Shown here: in pieces, positions 9,430-21,058 of the stretch | Layout: every line of letters starts with the position of its first letter | Numbering within the stretch: position 1 is the stretch's first letter | Assembly (NCBI GenBank): GCA_036346355.1 | Contig: CM070591.1 | Coordinates: 19,700,001-19,764,000, forward strand | Origin: Rhipidocladum racemiflorum | Taxonomy: Eukaryota > Streptophyta > Magnoliopsida > Poales > Poaceae | Reading direction: 5' to 3' | Length of the DNA: 64,000 nucleotides | Notes under the pieces: model-generated | What the model was told of the DNA's origin: nothing | The model's database searches: none | What the model saw: only the letters and a program-made list of their open reading frames with translations | Program-made: the position numbers and the translations under genes

Positions 9430-11110
9430 TTGAAGCGACCTTCATCTCCAACGACCTCGGAAGCCTCTCTCTCCAAGGAACCGCGCTACATATGCGGTGA
9501 GGTTTCCGGCGATCCATCGTCACGACTTCCGCGCCCGATCGGAAGGTCCCCTGCCTCGTGCTTTAAAGTACCGCGGGGATCCGAAGACCCGTTCGGCGCG
9601 AGTCGGGCTCGAGGACGCCGAGGCACGAAGGGTGGGAGTTCTCACCGCCAAGCCACTCGGCACCCCGAGCGCCTAGGTTTGTCTTCTTGAGACTCACCCA
9701 CCTCGTGGCCGAGTCGAAGAAAGCCTAGAGAGCTGCTGGAATTTCCGTAGAATCTGTGTGATCGAAGGCTCGCGGGCGGTCGCGGCGGTAACCGACACCT
9801 CGGCCGCCGCCGATTTGGAAGGAGGCCGAGTGATCGAGCCTGACGCTACGGCGCTGCAGATCCGGACCGCGCCGGGGCCACAATGAAGACATTCTGCAAG
9901 CCAAGATGGGGACCAGGCTGTTTCGTACCCCACGAGAATATCGTCGCCTCCAAGACACTCCTGGATACCACGACCCTATCTTTGAGGCGGATGATCGATC
10001 GCCCGATCATGGCCCAAGTAAAGGCCATGGTGGCGGCGACCATCGGCATACTCAAACCGACCACCGGGCGAAGGAGGCATCACGTGGTCGGCCAGACCAG
10101 ACGGCCCGGCCGGTCAGGTCGAAGCCCGTCAGTACATCATGTTCTACCGCGAGACGACTTGCGACATAGCATCGGCCGCGACCTCCGTTCGCACTCGGCG
10201 CCAGCGCCCACGGCCAGAAAAGGAGGAACAACGCCCGTCAAGCCGGCGAATATGAGCGCTTTCGCATCCTTCCTCCGCGAGGCCGCGAATACGCCAAGTG
10301 CGATCCCCTCCGCCGATCACCTCCGGGGTATCGCGAGTCATCGAAGGGGTCGTCGTTTACTCCTCACCTACGCCGAGTGGTTTGGCCTGATGGATTTAAT
10401 CCTAAAGGCATCACTAGGTTTGACGGTGAGAAAGACCCGCAGGCTTGGCTACAAGTATACGCTCTGCGATCGGGGCAGCCGGGGATCAAGTAATGGCAAA
10501 CTACTTGCCGGTTACCCTCTCGCCCTGGCCCAAGCATGGCTCACCGGACTTCCAGTAATTCTATAGATTCCTGGGGAGATCTGTGTGAGCAATTCATCTC
10601 AAATTTCCAAGGCACTTATGAGCGCCCAGCACCCCTTGGGACCTATACCAGCTACACCAAAGGAGGAACGAGTCCCTCCGGAGTTTGTCAAGCGCTTCAT
10701 GAACAAGAAAAGCACCGTTCGGGACGTCACAGGCAGCGGTTGTGATAGCTGCCTTCCGAGAAGGAGTCGGCGACCCGACCTCATCAAGAAGATGTCCGGA
10801 AGCCACCGCGTCGGTCAGGGAGCTGTTCGCCCTAGCGGACCGTTACGCTTCAGCCTCTGAGGCTCTGGCGGAACGACGTGATGAAGGGAAGGATCGATCT
10901 GAACCCCTCGGCGGAAAGAAAAGAAGCGCAAGGGCGAAGAGCTAGTGGCGATCAGCTGCGCCAACTCATCCTCGTGCTCTCAAAGAGGATGGATATGATA
11001 AGGTCATGAACTCACTCTGCCCTTTCCATCCAAAGGGAGGCATGCCGCCAAGGATTGTTTCACCCTAAAGAGGTTCGCCGCGAGAGCAAGAGGCAAAGCG
11101 GGACAAGGTC
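9430..11110 (+). pseudogene. gypsy-2 gag, broken
   Basis: GC-rich and interrupted in all frames. The capsid is recognisable at about 10390-10745: FDGEKDPQAWL-like wording, then SWGDLCEQFISNFQGTYERP. A Tat-type CxxHxxxxHxxxxC knuckle follows at about 11016-11062 (CPFHPKGG then HAAKDC), split by a single-base frame change. Upstream (9430-10380) is an arginine-rich leader without recognisable domains. Confidence 0.75.
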
Positions 11111-11219
11111 CGCGCGGTCATGCCGCCGGCAAACCGCCTCCCCCTGAAGCTGAGGAAGACTATCAGGAAGTCGACCTCGAGCTTAACTACATATTCGGGG
11201 GTTCAGCCGCATATGAGTC

Positions 11220-11742
11220 CAAGCGGAAGCAAAAGCTCACAGCTCGGGACATCTATGCGATGAGAGCCGAGACCCCGATATGTCCGGTGGTCCGAGGTCG
11301 CAATAACTTACGACCGACTGATCACCCAGATCGTGTCCCATTCCGGCAGATACCATTGGTCTTGGCGCCGGTTGTCCGCGACATCAAGCTCAAAAGGGTG
11401 TTGATTGACGGTGGGAGTGGGCTCAACGTACTCTTCGTGAAGACACTCGACGATATGGGAATCCCGCGGTCTGACCTCAAACGCGGGTCGTCGCCTTTTC
11501 ATGGAGTAATACCCGGAACGTCGGCGGTACCACTCGGACAAATCACTCTACCAGTCATGTTCGGCGCAAGGGACAACTACCGGACGGAGAGCCTTAGCTT
11601 CGAGGTGGCAGATTTCGCGACCGCGTATCATGCCATCTTGGGGAGGCCAGCGCTGGCCAAGTTCATGGCGGTGCCCCACTACGCGTATCTAATGCTGAAG
11701 ATGCCGTCCGAGTGGTATTATCACTCTCTGTGGCGATGTTAA
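11220..11742 (+). pseudogene. gypsy-2 aspartic protease
   Basis: The longest clean frame here (from 11260, 160 residues) contains KRVLIDGGSGLNVLF with the catalytic D-G-G-S variant of the retropepsin active site, then GIPRSDLKRGSSPFHG, PLGQITLPVMFG and AYHAILGRPALAKFMAVPHY. This is the usual Tat protease, which would process Gag-Pol. It is in frame for the domain only; flanking gag and RT are in other frames. Confidence 0.82.
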
Positions 11743-11749
11743 GCGATCT

Positions 11750-12960
11750 TTCTCTTGCGACAGAGAGAGTTGCGAAATGGCCGAAGTCTCTGGAGGCGGC
11801 GGGACGGGAAAGGATTCGTCAAGAGGCGGATTTCGACAAGCCGGAAGGCGATGTCCCTACCCGCAAGCCGCAGAACTCCGGATCGGCCCGAGGAGGGCAC
11901 CAAGAGGATTCTCCTCGACCCGTCCGATCCGGCGCGAGCCGTCTCGATCGGGACAAGGCTCGAGAACGAATAGGAAAAACGCGCTGTCACCTTTTTGCGG
12001 GCAAACCAAGACGTCTTTGCCTGGAAGCCGCCTCGATATGCCCGGGTCCCTGTGGAGGTGATCGAGCACGCATCGAATGTAAACCAATCCGCCAGGCCCG
12101 TCAAGCAAAGGTTACGACGGTTTGCTCAAGATCGCCGAGAAGCCATCGAGAGGAGATCACAAAGTTGCTAGCTGCAGCTTCATCAAAGAAGTGTATCATC
12201 CCGATCGTTGGCGAACCCTGTACTCGTCGAGAAGAAGAATAAAAGTCGCGCATGTGTGTTGATTACACCGACCTCAACAAGGCTTGTCCGAAAGATCCCT
12301 TTGGTCTCCTCGTATTGATCGGTGGTAGACTCCCTTTCTTTGGATCTCGGCTACTCGGCTTTACGGACGCCTATTCAGGCTATCATCAAATTCGGCTTCG
12401 AGAGGAAGACTGCGAGAAGACTTCGTTTATCACTCCATTCGGAGCATATTGCTATATCACCATGCCGTTCGGGCTCAAGAATGCCGGCGCGACGTACCAG
12501 CGCGCCGTGCAGCGGTGTTTTCACCAACAGCTCGGGCGCAACGTGGAAGCTTATGTGGATGATGTGGTAGTTAAAACGCAGACACAAGATAGCCTTATCT
12601 CCGACCTGGCCGAGACGTTCGAGAGTCTAAGGGCGTTCCGGATGAGGCTAAACCCCGAGAAGTGCGTTTTCGGAGTGTCTTCCGGGAAACTACTCGGGTT
12701 CATCGTCTCCCGTCGTGGGATCGAGCCGAACCCGGAGAAAATTGGAGCCATTATGAAAATGGCCCCGCCTACCAGCCAAAAGGAGGTCCAAAAGCTCACC
12801 GGATGCATGGTAGCGCTTGGCGAGTTTATCTCGCGATCGGGGTTCGGGAATGCCTTTCTTCAAGCTCCTTAAGAAGCAAGATCGCTTTGATTGGACTACA
12901 GAGGCACAAGAGGCCTTCAAGAACTCAAGGTGTTTCTCTCCACTCCCCAGTCTTAGTATC
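11750..12960 (+). pseudogene. gypsy-2 reverse transcriptase
   Basis: After a degraded linker (11750-12240) the frame from 12252 reads MCVDYTDLNKACPKDPFG, FTDAYSGYHQIRL, PFGAYCYITMPFGLKNAG and the catalytic YVDDVVVKT (about 12550-12576), then LNPEKCVFGVSSGKLLGF. The Tat-typical PLP segment after KDPF is altered. The frame is lost at about 12850 near the RT connection domain. Confidence 0.87.
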
Positions 12961-13760
12961 GCGGCGCCAGTGAACCTCTTCTGCTCTACATAGCGGCAAC
13001 ATCTCATGTAGTAAGTGCCGTGATAGTTGTGGAGCGGGAGGAATCTGACACCGCTTCTGGCGTAACGCCTTGATTTATTTCATCGGTAATCTTGGCGAAT
13101 CCAAGACAAGATATCCTCCAATCCAGAAGCTGGCAGACGCCATTTTGATCTCATCACGGAAGTCAAGCATTATTTCCAAGGACATTCGATTTTAGTAGTC
13201 ACTTCTTTCCCGTGGGAGAGGTCCTCCGCAATCGGGAAGCTCTTGGAAGAATTTCAAAGTGGGCAGGTGAGCTTGGAGCTTTCGACATCTCATTCAAGCC
13301 GCGACCGCCGTCAAGTCCAGTGCTTTGGTGACTTTACTACCGAGTGGACCGAATCCCGAGACTCCCTGCACCGAAGAAGAGCCGAACATTGGGTCATGCA
13401 CTTCGACGGATCTCTCATGCTTGGAGGAAGCGGCGGGAATCCTCCTTATCTCGCCTAAGGGTGACAGTGAAGTATGTCCTTCGATTCACTTCCGGCCTCA
13501 AACAATGCTGCGGAGTACGAGGCCCTCATCCATGGGCTTCAGATCGCCATATCACTCGGAATCAACCGGCAATTTGTGATTCGGCGACTCGATTGGTGGT
13601 GAATCAAGTCTGAAGGACTGGTTGTGCGTGGATCGTAATATGGCGGCATACCGCCCGGCAAGTCCGAGAATTGGAAGGCAAGTTTGTGATGCAGAGCTGG
13701 TTCATGTCCTCCGCCGCCAATAATGAGGCAGCCAGACGAGTTGGCTAAGATGGGAGCCAC
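12880..13760 (+). pseudogene. gypsy-2 RNase H region
   Basis: Fragments in three frames. HFDGSLMLGGSGG carries the first catalytic Asp at about 13400, LLISPKGDS follows, then an NAAEYEALIHG-like segment with the catalytic Glu at about 13510-13545. Frameshifts separate each block. Confidence 0.72.
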
Positions 13761-13859
13761 TCAGCGGATGTCCCAAGTGATATCTTTGTACAGGATCTTC
13801 ACGAGCCAACCGTTACAAAACGGCAAAAGCCAAGCGAGGGTCCTGGAACCGGGGTCCTG

Positions 13860-15087
13860 CTCATCGATCCAGACTGGACTACCCCGTACCTTGATTATCT
13901 CCTGAAGGACAAACTCCCGGAAGCAACCACTTTGGCAGAGCGCATCTCCCGACAAGCCAAATCCTATGTGGTGGTGGGCGACGAGCTCTTCCGAAAAAGT
14001 GCCTCGGGTGTCCTCAGGCGGTGCATTTCGGGACAGGTGGGAAGAGAGCTGCTCCAAGAAATCCATTCAGGAATGTGTGGCCATCACGCGGCATCAAGCG
14101 CCTTGGTTGGGAAAGCCTACCGACAGGGTTTCTTCTGGCCAACGGCGGTAACGGATGCCAAGGAGATAGTTCGAACCTGCGAGGGCTGCCAATTCTATGC
14201 AAGACAGACACACTTGCCGGCACATGAGCTACAGACTATACCCATTTCTTGGCCTTTTGCAGTCTGGGGGCTCGACATAGTGGGCCCGCTCAAGAAGGCT
14301 CAAGGCGGTTTCGCTTACCTCTTCGTGGCCATTGACAAGTTCACCAAGTGGATCGAAGCCAAGCCAGTTGTAACTATCACTGCGGTTAAGGCCAAGGAGT
14401 TCTTCCAGGATATTGTAGTCGATTCGAGTGCCCAACCGGATAATCACGGACAACGGCACCCAGTTCGAAGTGAAGAATTCCAAGAATGGTGCGAAGGCGT
14501 CGGGATCAAGATCTGCTTCGCCTCGGTGGCTCACCCACGAAGCAATGGGCAGGTCGGCGAGCTAGCAGTGCAGTCCTTCAAGGCCTCAAGGCCAGGATCT
14601 TCGACCGCCTCAAACCATACGCCGCCCGATGGGTGAAGGAGCTACCGTCGATGCTCTGGGACTCGAGAACCACTCCCGGTACGCGACCGCCAAACCCCTT
14701 TTCCTGGTCTATGGCGCAGAGGCGGTTCTGCCGACCGAGCCGATTCGAATCCCGAGGGTTCGGAACTACAACGGCCGAGTCCGAGGAAAGCCGAATGGTG
14801 GAGCTTGATCAACTCGAGGAGGCTCGGAGCGTTGCCGCCCTCGATCGGCTAAGTACCTCCAGGGACTTCGGCGCTACCACTCTCGCAACGTCGTAAATAG
14901 AACCTTTTCGAAGGAGATCTGGTCCCGAGGAGGAACTAAAAGCGAGCACAAGCTCTCTCCAATTTGGGAAGGTCCATACATCGTCTGGAAGACAACCCGG
15001 CCGGGTGCTTATCGACTCAGACGAGAGGACGGCGAGGTTCTGGCAAATACTTGGAACGCCGAACAGCTCCGTCGCTTCTACGCATGA
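13860..15087 (+). pseudogene. gypsy-2 integrase
   Basis: The frame 13932-14636 holds the HHCC zinc domain (HSGMCGHH then CEGCQFYARQ), the core with the first catalytic Asp in WGLDIVGPLKKAQGGF, and FVAIDKFTKWIEA. A frame break near 14425 disrupts the second Asp, and the third motif reads PRSNGQVGELAVQSF where Glu is expected after NGQ. The C-terminal end (about 14970-15087, YRLRREDGE, ANTWNAEQLRRFYA, stop) is in another frame. No chromodomain is seen. Confidence 0.82.
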
Positions 15088-15548
15088 GTTATGTATCCCA
15101 CTCTTACACATTAGATAAAATAGTGGTTCGTCTTATTTTACGAAGTTACGTGTAATGCTAGCCCGAGTGGTTATTACCCGATCGTAGCGCCTAACCCTGG
15201 TCGTCGTGCCGATATAGAATGCACGGAAATAACAAACCGCGATGAGCACAAAGCCACGGCGCGGTTTATACCCACAAGCACAACGGAACGGGTAGAAAGC
15301 ACTAACCACTCGGGACTGCAATTCGCGCCTGAATTTAACCAAAATTTGCCTGGTCGCGAATTTCTAACCGTCAAAACTTCGAGCTGACCCCTCGTTCGGG
15401 CTTTGGAGCAACTGACTAGAATGAGTCGATCAGGCGGAACCACTAAGTTCGGGTTAAATATGATAGGCACGAACTGGATAAAATTTCGCATTTCATTTCA
15501 TAATGTTAATAATTTACATCGCTAATTTTCTTTTCTCTTTTTCTCTCG

Positions 15549-15550
<2 letters not shown>
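15088..15550 (+). other. gypsy-2 spacer after integrase
   Basis: I see no ORF with recognisable content. The stretch lies between the integrase stop and the A tract. Confidence 0.6.

Positions 15551-15586
<36 letters not shown>
15551..15586 (+). repeat. 36-base uninterrupted A tract
   Basis: Thirty-six consecutive A residues in an otherwise GC-rich element, 464 bp after the integrase stop and just beyond the 3' end of the antisense ORF at 15616-16041. Confidence 0.97.
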
Positions 15587-15588
<2 letters not shown>

Positions 15589-15615
15589 ACTACCGTGTCT
15601 TTGCTCTTGGTCTTC

Positions 15616-16041
15616 TTAGTCTTCTTCTTTGGTCTTTAGTCTTTGGTCTTCTTTGATCTTGGCGTCATTGGGAGACCGGAGGCGAGATCGCTGAAGTCGA
15701 TCGCGACCCACGCTGACCCAAAGCCGCCGAATCTCCTCGTCAACCACCCACAAGGGGGTACAAGGCAGACGAGGGCCACTGACGGCAAGGTCGCCGCGAC
15801 GATCGCGACCAACCTTCTCAAGGATGATCTCCGCCACCTCGTGGAGCCCTGGGGCGATCTCCAACAAGGTGGCCACGGCGGCGGCGTCCCTCGCCGCTCC
15901 GTCCTCCGCCTCCGCCTCCAGGATGGCAAAGTCATGCTCCTCCCATGCTTCGGCCTCCTCCCGGCTATACAAAAACCTAAAGAATCGCTGGCGAAAGAAT
16001 GCGTCAGACGGGCCAACAAACTTCCTCATGTTAGACATGGA
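15616..16041 (-). CDS. gypsy-2 antisense ORF 2, hypothetical
   Basis: An open minus-strand frame from an ATG at 16041 (MSNMRKFVGPSDAFF) to a stop at 15616, about 141 residues and rich in Glu and Ala. It contains RFLYSREEAEAWEEHD and TLLEIAPGLHEVAEIILEKV. The frame stays open further upstream to 16176, but a TATAAAT at 16116-16122 (minus strand) lies about 75 bp before the 16041 ATG, which favours that start. I do not recognise a domain. Its position between integrase and the main antisense gene suggests a Tat accessory ORF. Confidence 0.5.
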   Translation of the reverse strand, partial: SMSNMRKFVGPSDAFFRQRFFRFLYSREEAEAWEEHDFAILEAEAEDGAARDAAAVATLLEIAPGLHEVAEIILEKVGRDRRGDLAVSGPRLPCTPLWVVDEEIRRLWVSVGRDRLQRSRLRSPNDAKIKEDQRLKTKEED

Positions 16042-16115
16042 AGGAAAGCTGGAAGAGGAAGACGAAGGACAAGGCAAGAAGAAAGCGGGCGATCGCTCAT
16101 TAGCGGTGGCGCCCC

Positions 16116-16122
16116 ATTTATA
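16116..16122 (-). promoter_or_regulatory. TATA box for antisense ORF 2
   Basis: TATAAAT on the minus strand, inside GGCTTATAAATGGGGC, about 75 bp upstream of the ATG at 16041. Confidence 0.5.
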
Positions 16123-16563
16123 AGCCACCCCAGCCCGAAAATCGAAAGCGTCTCCAAAGGCAATCAAATGCGCCACCCCGCAATCAATGAAGCGCGAAAA
16201 ACAAAGCGGCGGTCACGAATACCGAAGAAGATCGACGATTGAACAAAATCAAGGAGAATTTCACTAGACACGCGTGTCGTAAGCGGTTCAAGCTCATTCG
16301 GCTTCCTCGCTTAATTATACCAAATTAAGCGCCAAAAGCCGAGGTGGAGAGCTAGCAAGTGATGCAAGCACTGGGGCTAAACCACTCGGCCAGGTGGCCA
16401 CAACGTAAGTCCCGACGCCGAGAGCTGCACGCCAGCCTCTCGGAAAAGCGTGTGCTGGGCAAGAAAGCCACGGGCCAAGGCCCTGGCGTTTGGAAGCCAT
16501 ACCAGTCGGCTGAAGCCCATCCGGAAAGGCATAACGGGATCCAAAAGGCTGCGGGCATATATT

Positions 16564-19217
16564 CTAACAACTCAGCCAGAGAAGAAAGTGGAAGAGGTCT
16601 GCAGACCACTCAGCGGAAGACAATACAAGCGAATTATACGAAGTAAGAACACAATATTTCGCACAAGGAGGGCGAGCACTCGGCATCAAGGCCCACATCA
16701 AAGTCGAATTCCAGATTTTCCAACAGGGCTGCGATGCATCGGACACCTCTTCGAGGAGCGCGTTGGCCTTGTCTTCATCACAGCAAAGCCTTCTTTCACA
16801 GCCTTCGAGGTCAACTCTCGGATAATGAGACTTGACCACCGCCAATGCCTGGTTCGCGCTCATCGCTGCGGACTCTTTGGCGTAAGCTCGATCCTGTCGG
16901 CTCCTCCCGAGAGAAGTGGAACAAGCATCGTCCCCTCTGGCCCGGCGTGGCTCCTTCAATGCGCAGAAGGTGCGGGGCGGCTCGCGAGCGATCTGCGATT
17001 CGATCCGCCGCTTTCGGCGGCCGCCATCTTCTCCTTGCACTCTGCCACAAAGTCAAATAGCCATCAAGAGCACACCCGACGCCAAGTATGTTCAACCCAA
17101 GTCAAATAAATTTACCCTTCGACTCCACGCATCCTTTCCAGTGACTCGAGCTTCGAGGCGAGAATTCTCTGAAGCCTCGGTAGGGCCCTCGGCTCGACAG
17201 CGGTCGAGTCGCTCTGAAACACAAGTGTGTCATCATCCTCTCCAACCACTATCCAAAAGCATCCGAATCAGATTCGTGGGAGAATCTCACCTTCGAGCAT
17301 ATGCTCAAGCTTCGTTTTCTCCTCCGGATCGTCATACACTCGCCCTGAAGCTCGTGGACTTCTTTCCACCTGTCCGCTGATCTCGTTGAGCTTGTCCTGC
17401 ATCGCTTCGCTCTTTGAGCTTTGGGAGCACCTTCCTAAAAACCGCGACCTTTGCTCCGAGCGCTCCCCATGTCCTAAGTAACAGGGCAGAATCTCAGGGA
17501 GAAGTCAGCAGGCGACAGATTGAAGACAAGAAGCTCACCCTGACGAGCATGCTACACTTGACGGTGAGCTCATAAAGCTCCGTCCGAGCCGCTTTCTCCA
17601 CCTCGTCGTCCTCTTCCATCCCCTTCCAGTGGAACCCCCTTCCCACCATACGGTCCGATTCGGGGGCTTCGGCAGAGGACCGAGCGGCGGTGGCTTTCGA
17701 GGCACTTCCTCCACTCCGAGACGGCCGGTCGATCTCGTCGGCGGACGGACCACCGGATGGTTCGATCGTTGGACCGCTGCGCCGTGGCGACGCCCGGCGA
17801 TTGGCGGCGACGGCGACCTAGCCGACGCGGCGGGGCTCCTTGGGGAAGCCCTCGCACAGGACTCCTTTTCAGAGACCTCCACCGGACGCCCACAGCAGGA
17901 GTCCTGAATCAGAAAAAGGGAAGACACCTCAAAGACAGCAAGAACAAAAGACAAGGATCGCCCAAAAGAATACCTCTTGGATTTCTTGAATTTCATCCTG
18001 TGTTTCATCCGAGGCCCAGCACCACTCGGAGGGAAGTTGGCGCTTTGTGAAAGCTGCCACTGAGACAAGGCTGTGGCCCAGCGCTTATGCGATCCGGGTC
18101 CACTGTGAGGTCGAAGGTCCGGTGACGAAGGACCGCGACCTCCTCCGCCGACTCCGGTGCAGCTCGTCGGCGAGGTGTTAGCCGCTCGCCGCTGGCGTGT
18201 CTCGGTAGAGAGGCCGACAAGCTGAGCGTCGTAGAAAGGAAGGGCAGCGCTCTGAAAAAGGAACGATCGCACCTGTTTGAATCACACATCACCAAAGAAA
18301 TCATCGCCTGACCTTTCGAGAGAATAGTGTACTCACAGAGGAGGGAGGCCTTGCCATCGAAAATTTACGAGGCAGCCCCTGTTGGTGATTATTGTGCGCC
18401 CACGAAGAAATCAACTACCCGTGCGGCCAGCGCCTCCATCGACAGTCCACGTCCGACTCCGCATGGGGTCCAGAGGCCCGTTGTATTGGAACCCCAAATG
18501 GACTCTCTCCTTCAAGGGCTGCACTCGGCGCTTCACAAAATCGACCGCGATCCGGGGCCCGTCGACCCTCGATTCTTGAGATCGTCAATCAACGCCCGAA
18601 GCTCGGGACTTGCGCCAAACCTCCTCCGTCAGAGGTGTCGCTCCGGCATCGGGAAGCTTTAGGAGCACAATGCAAAGGGGCGAGGAAAGGATCAACGTTG
18701 GCACAATAGAACCACTCCCGCCTCCAACCTTTGAGGGAGGTCTTGAGAGGAACGACAAAATACTGTTTCTTGAGCCCTCCCAGCCGAGCCCTGCCGCCCC
18801 AACGACATTGGGAGCGGCCGGTTCGGATGAGGCTTCAGCTGTAAGAAGGAGCGGAACAAATCCAAATGAGGGACGTATCCCAAGATCCGCCTCGCAGCGC
18901 GGGACGAAGATGGCGATGTGAAGAATCGAGTTGGGGTTCAAATTGATCAACTCCATTTCGTAGAAGGGGCGGAGCCCCCGGCAGAAGGCGCTCCCCGGAA
19001 TGCTAAGTCCTCGCCAGAAGAAGGACTCAAACACCACAATCTCATTCTCTAGAGGTGTGGGGTAAGGGTCACTGCGGCGAGGCGGCGGATATCAACTCCA
19101 CGGAGGGAGGACGCCGGCGGCAACCATCCCCTCAAGCGGGACATCGTCGTGATGGAAGTCTCCCATCCTACCGTCGCAGGGTCGGTGCTACCCTCCGATG
19201 ACGAGGAAGACGACATG
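16564..19217 (-). pseudogene. gypsy-2 antisense gene, 'putative gypsy type transposon' (PF04195-like)
   Basis: Read on the minus strand from an ATG at 19217 (MSSSSSSEGSTDPATVGWE). After a frame change near 19050 the conserved domain appears: FESFFWRGLSIPGSAFCRGL, FYEMELINLNPNSILHIAIF, CEADLGIRPSFGFVPLLLTA, then in a shifted frame VVPLKTSLKGW and EWFY. This is the wording of the family annotated as putative gypsy type transposon or Transposase_28, known as an antisense gene of grass Tat elements. A serine/proline-rich central part (about 17535-18300) and a C-terminal part (about 16564-17040, with ALLEEVSDASQP) follow. Frameshifts and stops make it non-functional here. Its role is unknown. Confidence 0.7.
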
Positions 19218-19363
19218 GCGAAGAAGAAGACCTGGAGGAAAGAACCGCCGCGAGCCAAGGGCGCGAAATCAGAAACCCTAAATCGCCAAGGAAGATTTGA
19301 AGGTTTCGCGGTAGTGGTGGAGAAGGTGCGAGGAAGCCGTTGCTCCAACGAGGGTCCTTCCAA

Positions 19364-19370
19364 CTTATAA
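19364..19370 (-). promoter_or_regulatory. TATA-like box of the gypsy-2 antisense gene
   Basis: TTATAAG on the minus strand, about 150 bp upstream of the antisense ATG at 19217. Confidence 0.45.
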
Positions 19371-19750
19371 GAAATGGGCCCCAATTTCCACCTACGGTGG
19401 GAAGAAGCGAGGGCCCTCCTGTTCAGTGCAGGCGGATCCAGGCACGTCCATGACGGGCCAATAGGCTGCGTCGCGCAAAACGCGGCCAGTGTCAAATCTG
19501 GTCGAAGTTTGGGAAAAAGTCGCCCCATGACGGGCCTAAACGCCGCCGCCACGGAAGCTTGGGGCTGGGCACTTTCCGAACATCCTCGACGGCACACCCC
19601 ATAATTTGGGGTCAATTGCTGGTCATTTGTCTCACAACGCGATTGGGTGTCGCGGGAGGATCTACAACCAACACGGTCTTGAGAATGCGCCCCATGAGGG
19701 TCTAAAGCGATCTTGCAAGCCGCACGAGCATTACTCTGTATGACCAAGGT

Positions 19751-20390
19751 ATGCCCCATGAGGGTCAACCGGCGACAAGCCGGGTCACAAGATCAGAACG
19801 GGCGCGGTACCACTCGCCCCGAGCCAAAAGACCAAGGTGCGCCCATGAGGGTCAATCGAGCAACAAAGCCGGCTGTCGCCAAGATCAGAACGGGCGCGGT
19901 ACCACTCGCCCCGAGCCAAAGACCAAGGCGCGCCATGAGGGTCAACCGAGCAACAAATGGCTGTCACAAGATCAGAACGGGCGCGGTACCACTCGGCCCG
20001 AGCCAAAAGACCAAGGTGCGCCCCATGAGGGTCAACCGAGCGACAAAGCGCTGTCACGACCGTAAATCCAGCGCTGGTACCACTCGGCCTCGAGCCAAAA
20101 AGACCAAGGTACGCCCCATGAGGGTCACCCGAGCGACAGGCGGTTGCACAAGACCGTAAACGGGCGCGGGTACCACTCGGCCACGAGCCAAAAAGAATAA
20201 GGTACGCCCCATGAGGGTCAACCGAGCGACAGGCCGGTTGCCGCGCACCGTAAACGGGCGCGGGTACCACTCGGCCACGAGCCAAAAAGAACAAGGTATG
20301 CTCCATGAGGGTCAGCCGAGCGACAAGCCGGTTGCCGCGCACCGTGAACGGGCGCGGGTACCACTCGGCCACGAGCTAACTAACCACGGT
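19751..20390 (+). repeat. Seven tandem copies of an 87-93 bp unit in gypsy-2
   Basis: The word ATGAGGGTCA recurs at 19758, 19845, 19935, 20025, 20118, 20211 and 20304, each followed by CGAGCGACAA-like, GGGCGCGG, TACCACTCGG and CGAGCCAAAA words. Spacing rises from 87 to 93 bp. Two related single words occur at about 19523 and 19693. The block lies between the antisense gene promoter and the PPT, where Tat elements often carry tandem repeats. Confidence 0.9.
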
Positions 20391-20469
20391 GGCTTCATAC
20401 TACAAGTTCTTTAAGATCTCTCTCCCGTGTAATCCTCATGACAGGGCAAGGGACGGGAAGTCGATCCTA

Positions 20470-20486
20470 AAGCACTTGGGGGCTGC
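20470..20486 (+). promoter_or_regulatory. gypsy-2 polypurine tract region
   Basis: AAGCACTTGGGGGCTGC directly precedes the 3' LTR start TGTGGGATG; the G run is the likely plus-strand primer. Confidence 0.7.
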
Positions 20487-21058
20487 TGTGGGATGTCAAA
20501 AACAGGGGCCCCACAAGAGGGGCCTACACTCGGCCCTGGCAGCGAGTGAGCAGAAGGCCCAAAGCCCGGAAGCGCGACGGCGGGCCCAGAGAGACCTTCG
20601 ACTTGCTCCCCAAGACAACCCACGATCCTTCACGGAAGCCGTGCCCGCCCTAACAACCCGCCAGGGCGAAGCATCTTGATGCGACATCGCGAGCTGCGGA
20701 AGGCCGGGACACGACAAGGCGGCAGGCGTGGGTCGGAGAAAGCATAACCACCTCTCCAGGACGTAGAGCGTGAAGGCGGATAAGGACAAGGGACATGTCA
20801 TTCAGGCCACCATGTTCAGGGCCCGGTGGCGCCCGACTATCATGTATTCTCCCCCCAGTATATAAGGGGAGGAGGGAGAAACCATAAAAAAGAGGACAAT
20901 ACATCCAAGAACACAGGACTAGGGTATTATCTCCTCCGAGAGAGCCCGAACCTGTCTAAAACAGATTGCCCTCGCATCCTGTGTTACCATCAAGCTCAGA
21001 TCCCGCACAAATCCCCTAGAATCACAAATCTCATTGCCGGCGAAACAGATCGTCGACA
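20487..21058 (+). repeat. gypsy-2 3' LTR
   Basis: TGTGGGATGTC to CGTCGACA, 572 bp. It is followed not by gypsy-1 sequence but by ATACGCGTGC, an internal position of the Sirevirus LTR (7383). Confidence 0.88.

Larger units (their letters stand above)
8752..21058 (+). mobile_element. gypsy-2: Tat-lineage Ty3/gypsy retrotransposon, about 12.3 kb
   Basis: LTRs of about 575 bp bound an 11.2 kb interior with gag, protease, RT, RNase H and integrase on the plus strand (9430-15087), a 36-base A tract, two antisense ORFs (15616-19217), a tandem-repeat block (19750-20390) and a purine tract before the 3' LTR. This layout, with a long region and antisense genes after integrase, is typical of Tat elements. 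All pol frames are broken repeatedly. The flanking 5-mers are TTAAG on the left and ATACG on the right, so there is no TSD; the element is likely a recombinant of two insertions. Confidence 0.85.

Noticed and set aside
15643..16242. Plus-strand ORF of 199 residues
   Set aside because: Lies opposite antisense ORF 2, is Arg/Pro-rich with GC-driven openness and shows no recognisable domain.
19751..20390. CRISPR-like regular repeats
   Set aside because: Units are contiguous tandem repeats of 87-93 bp without unique spacers, inside a plant retrotransposon.
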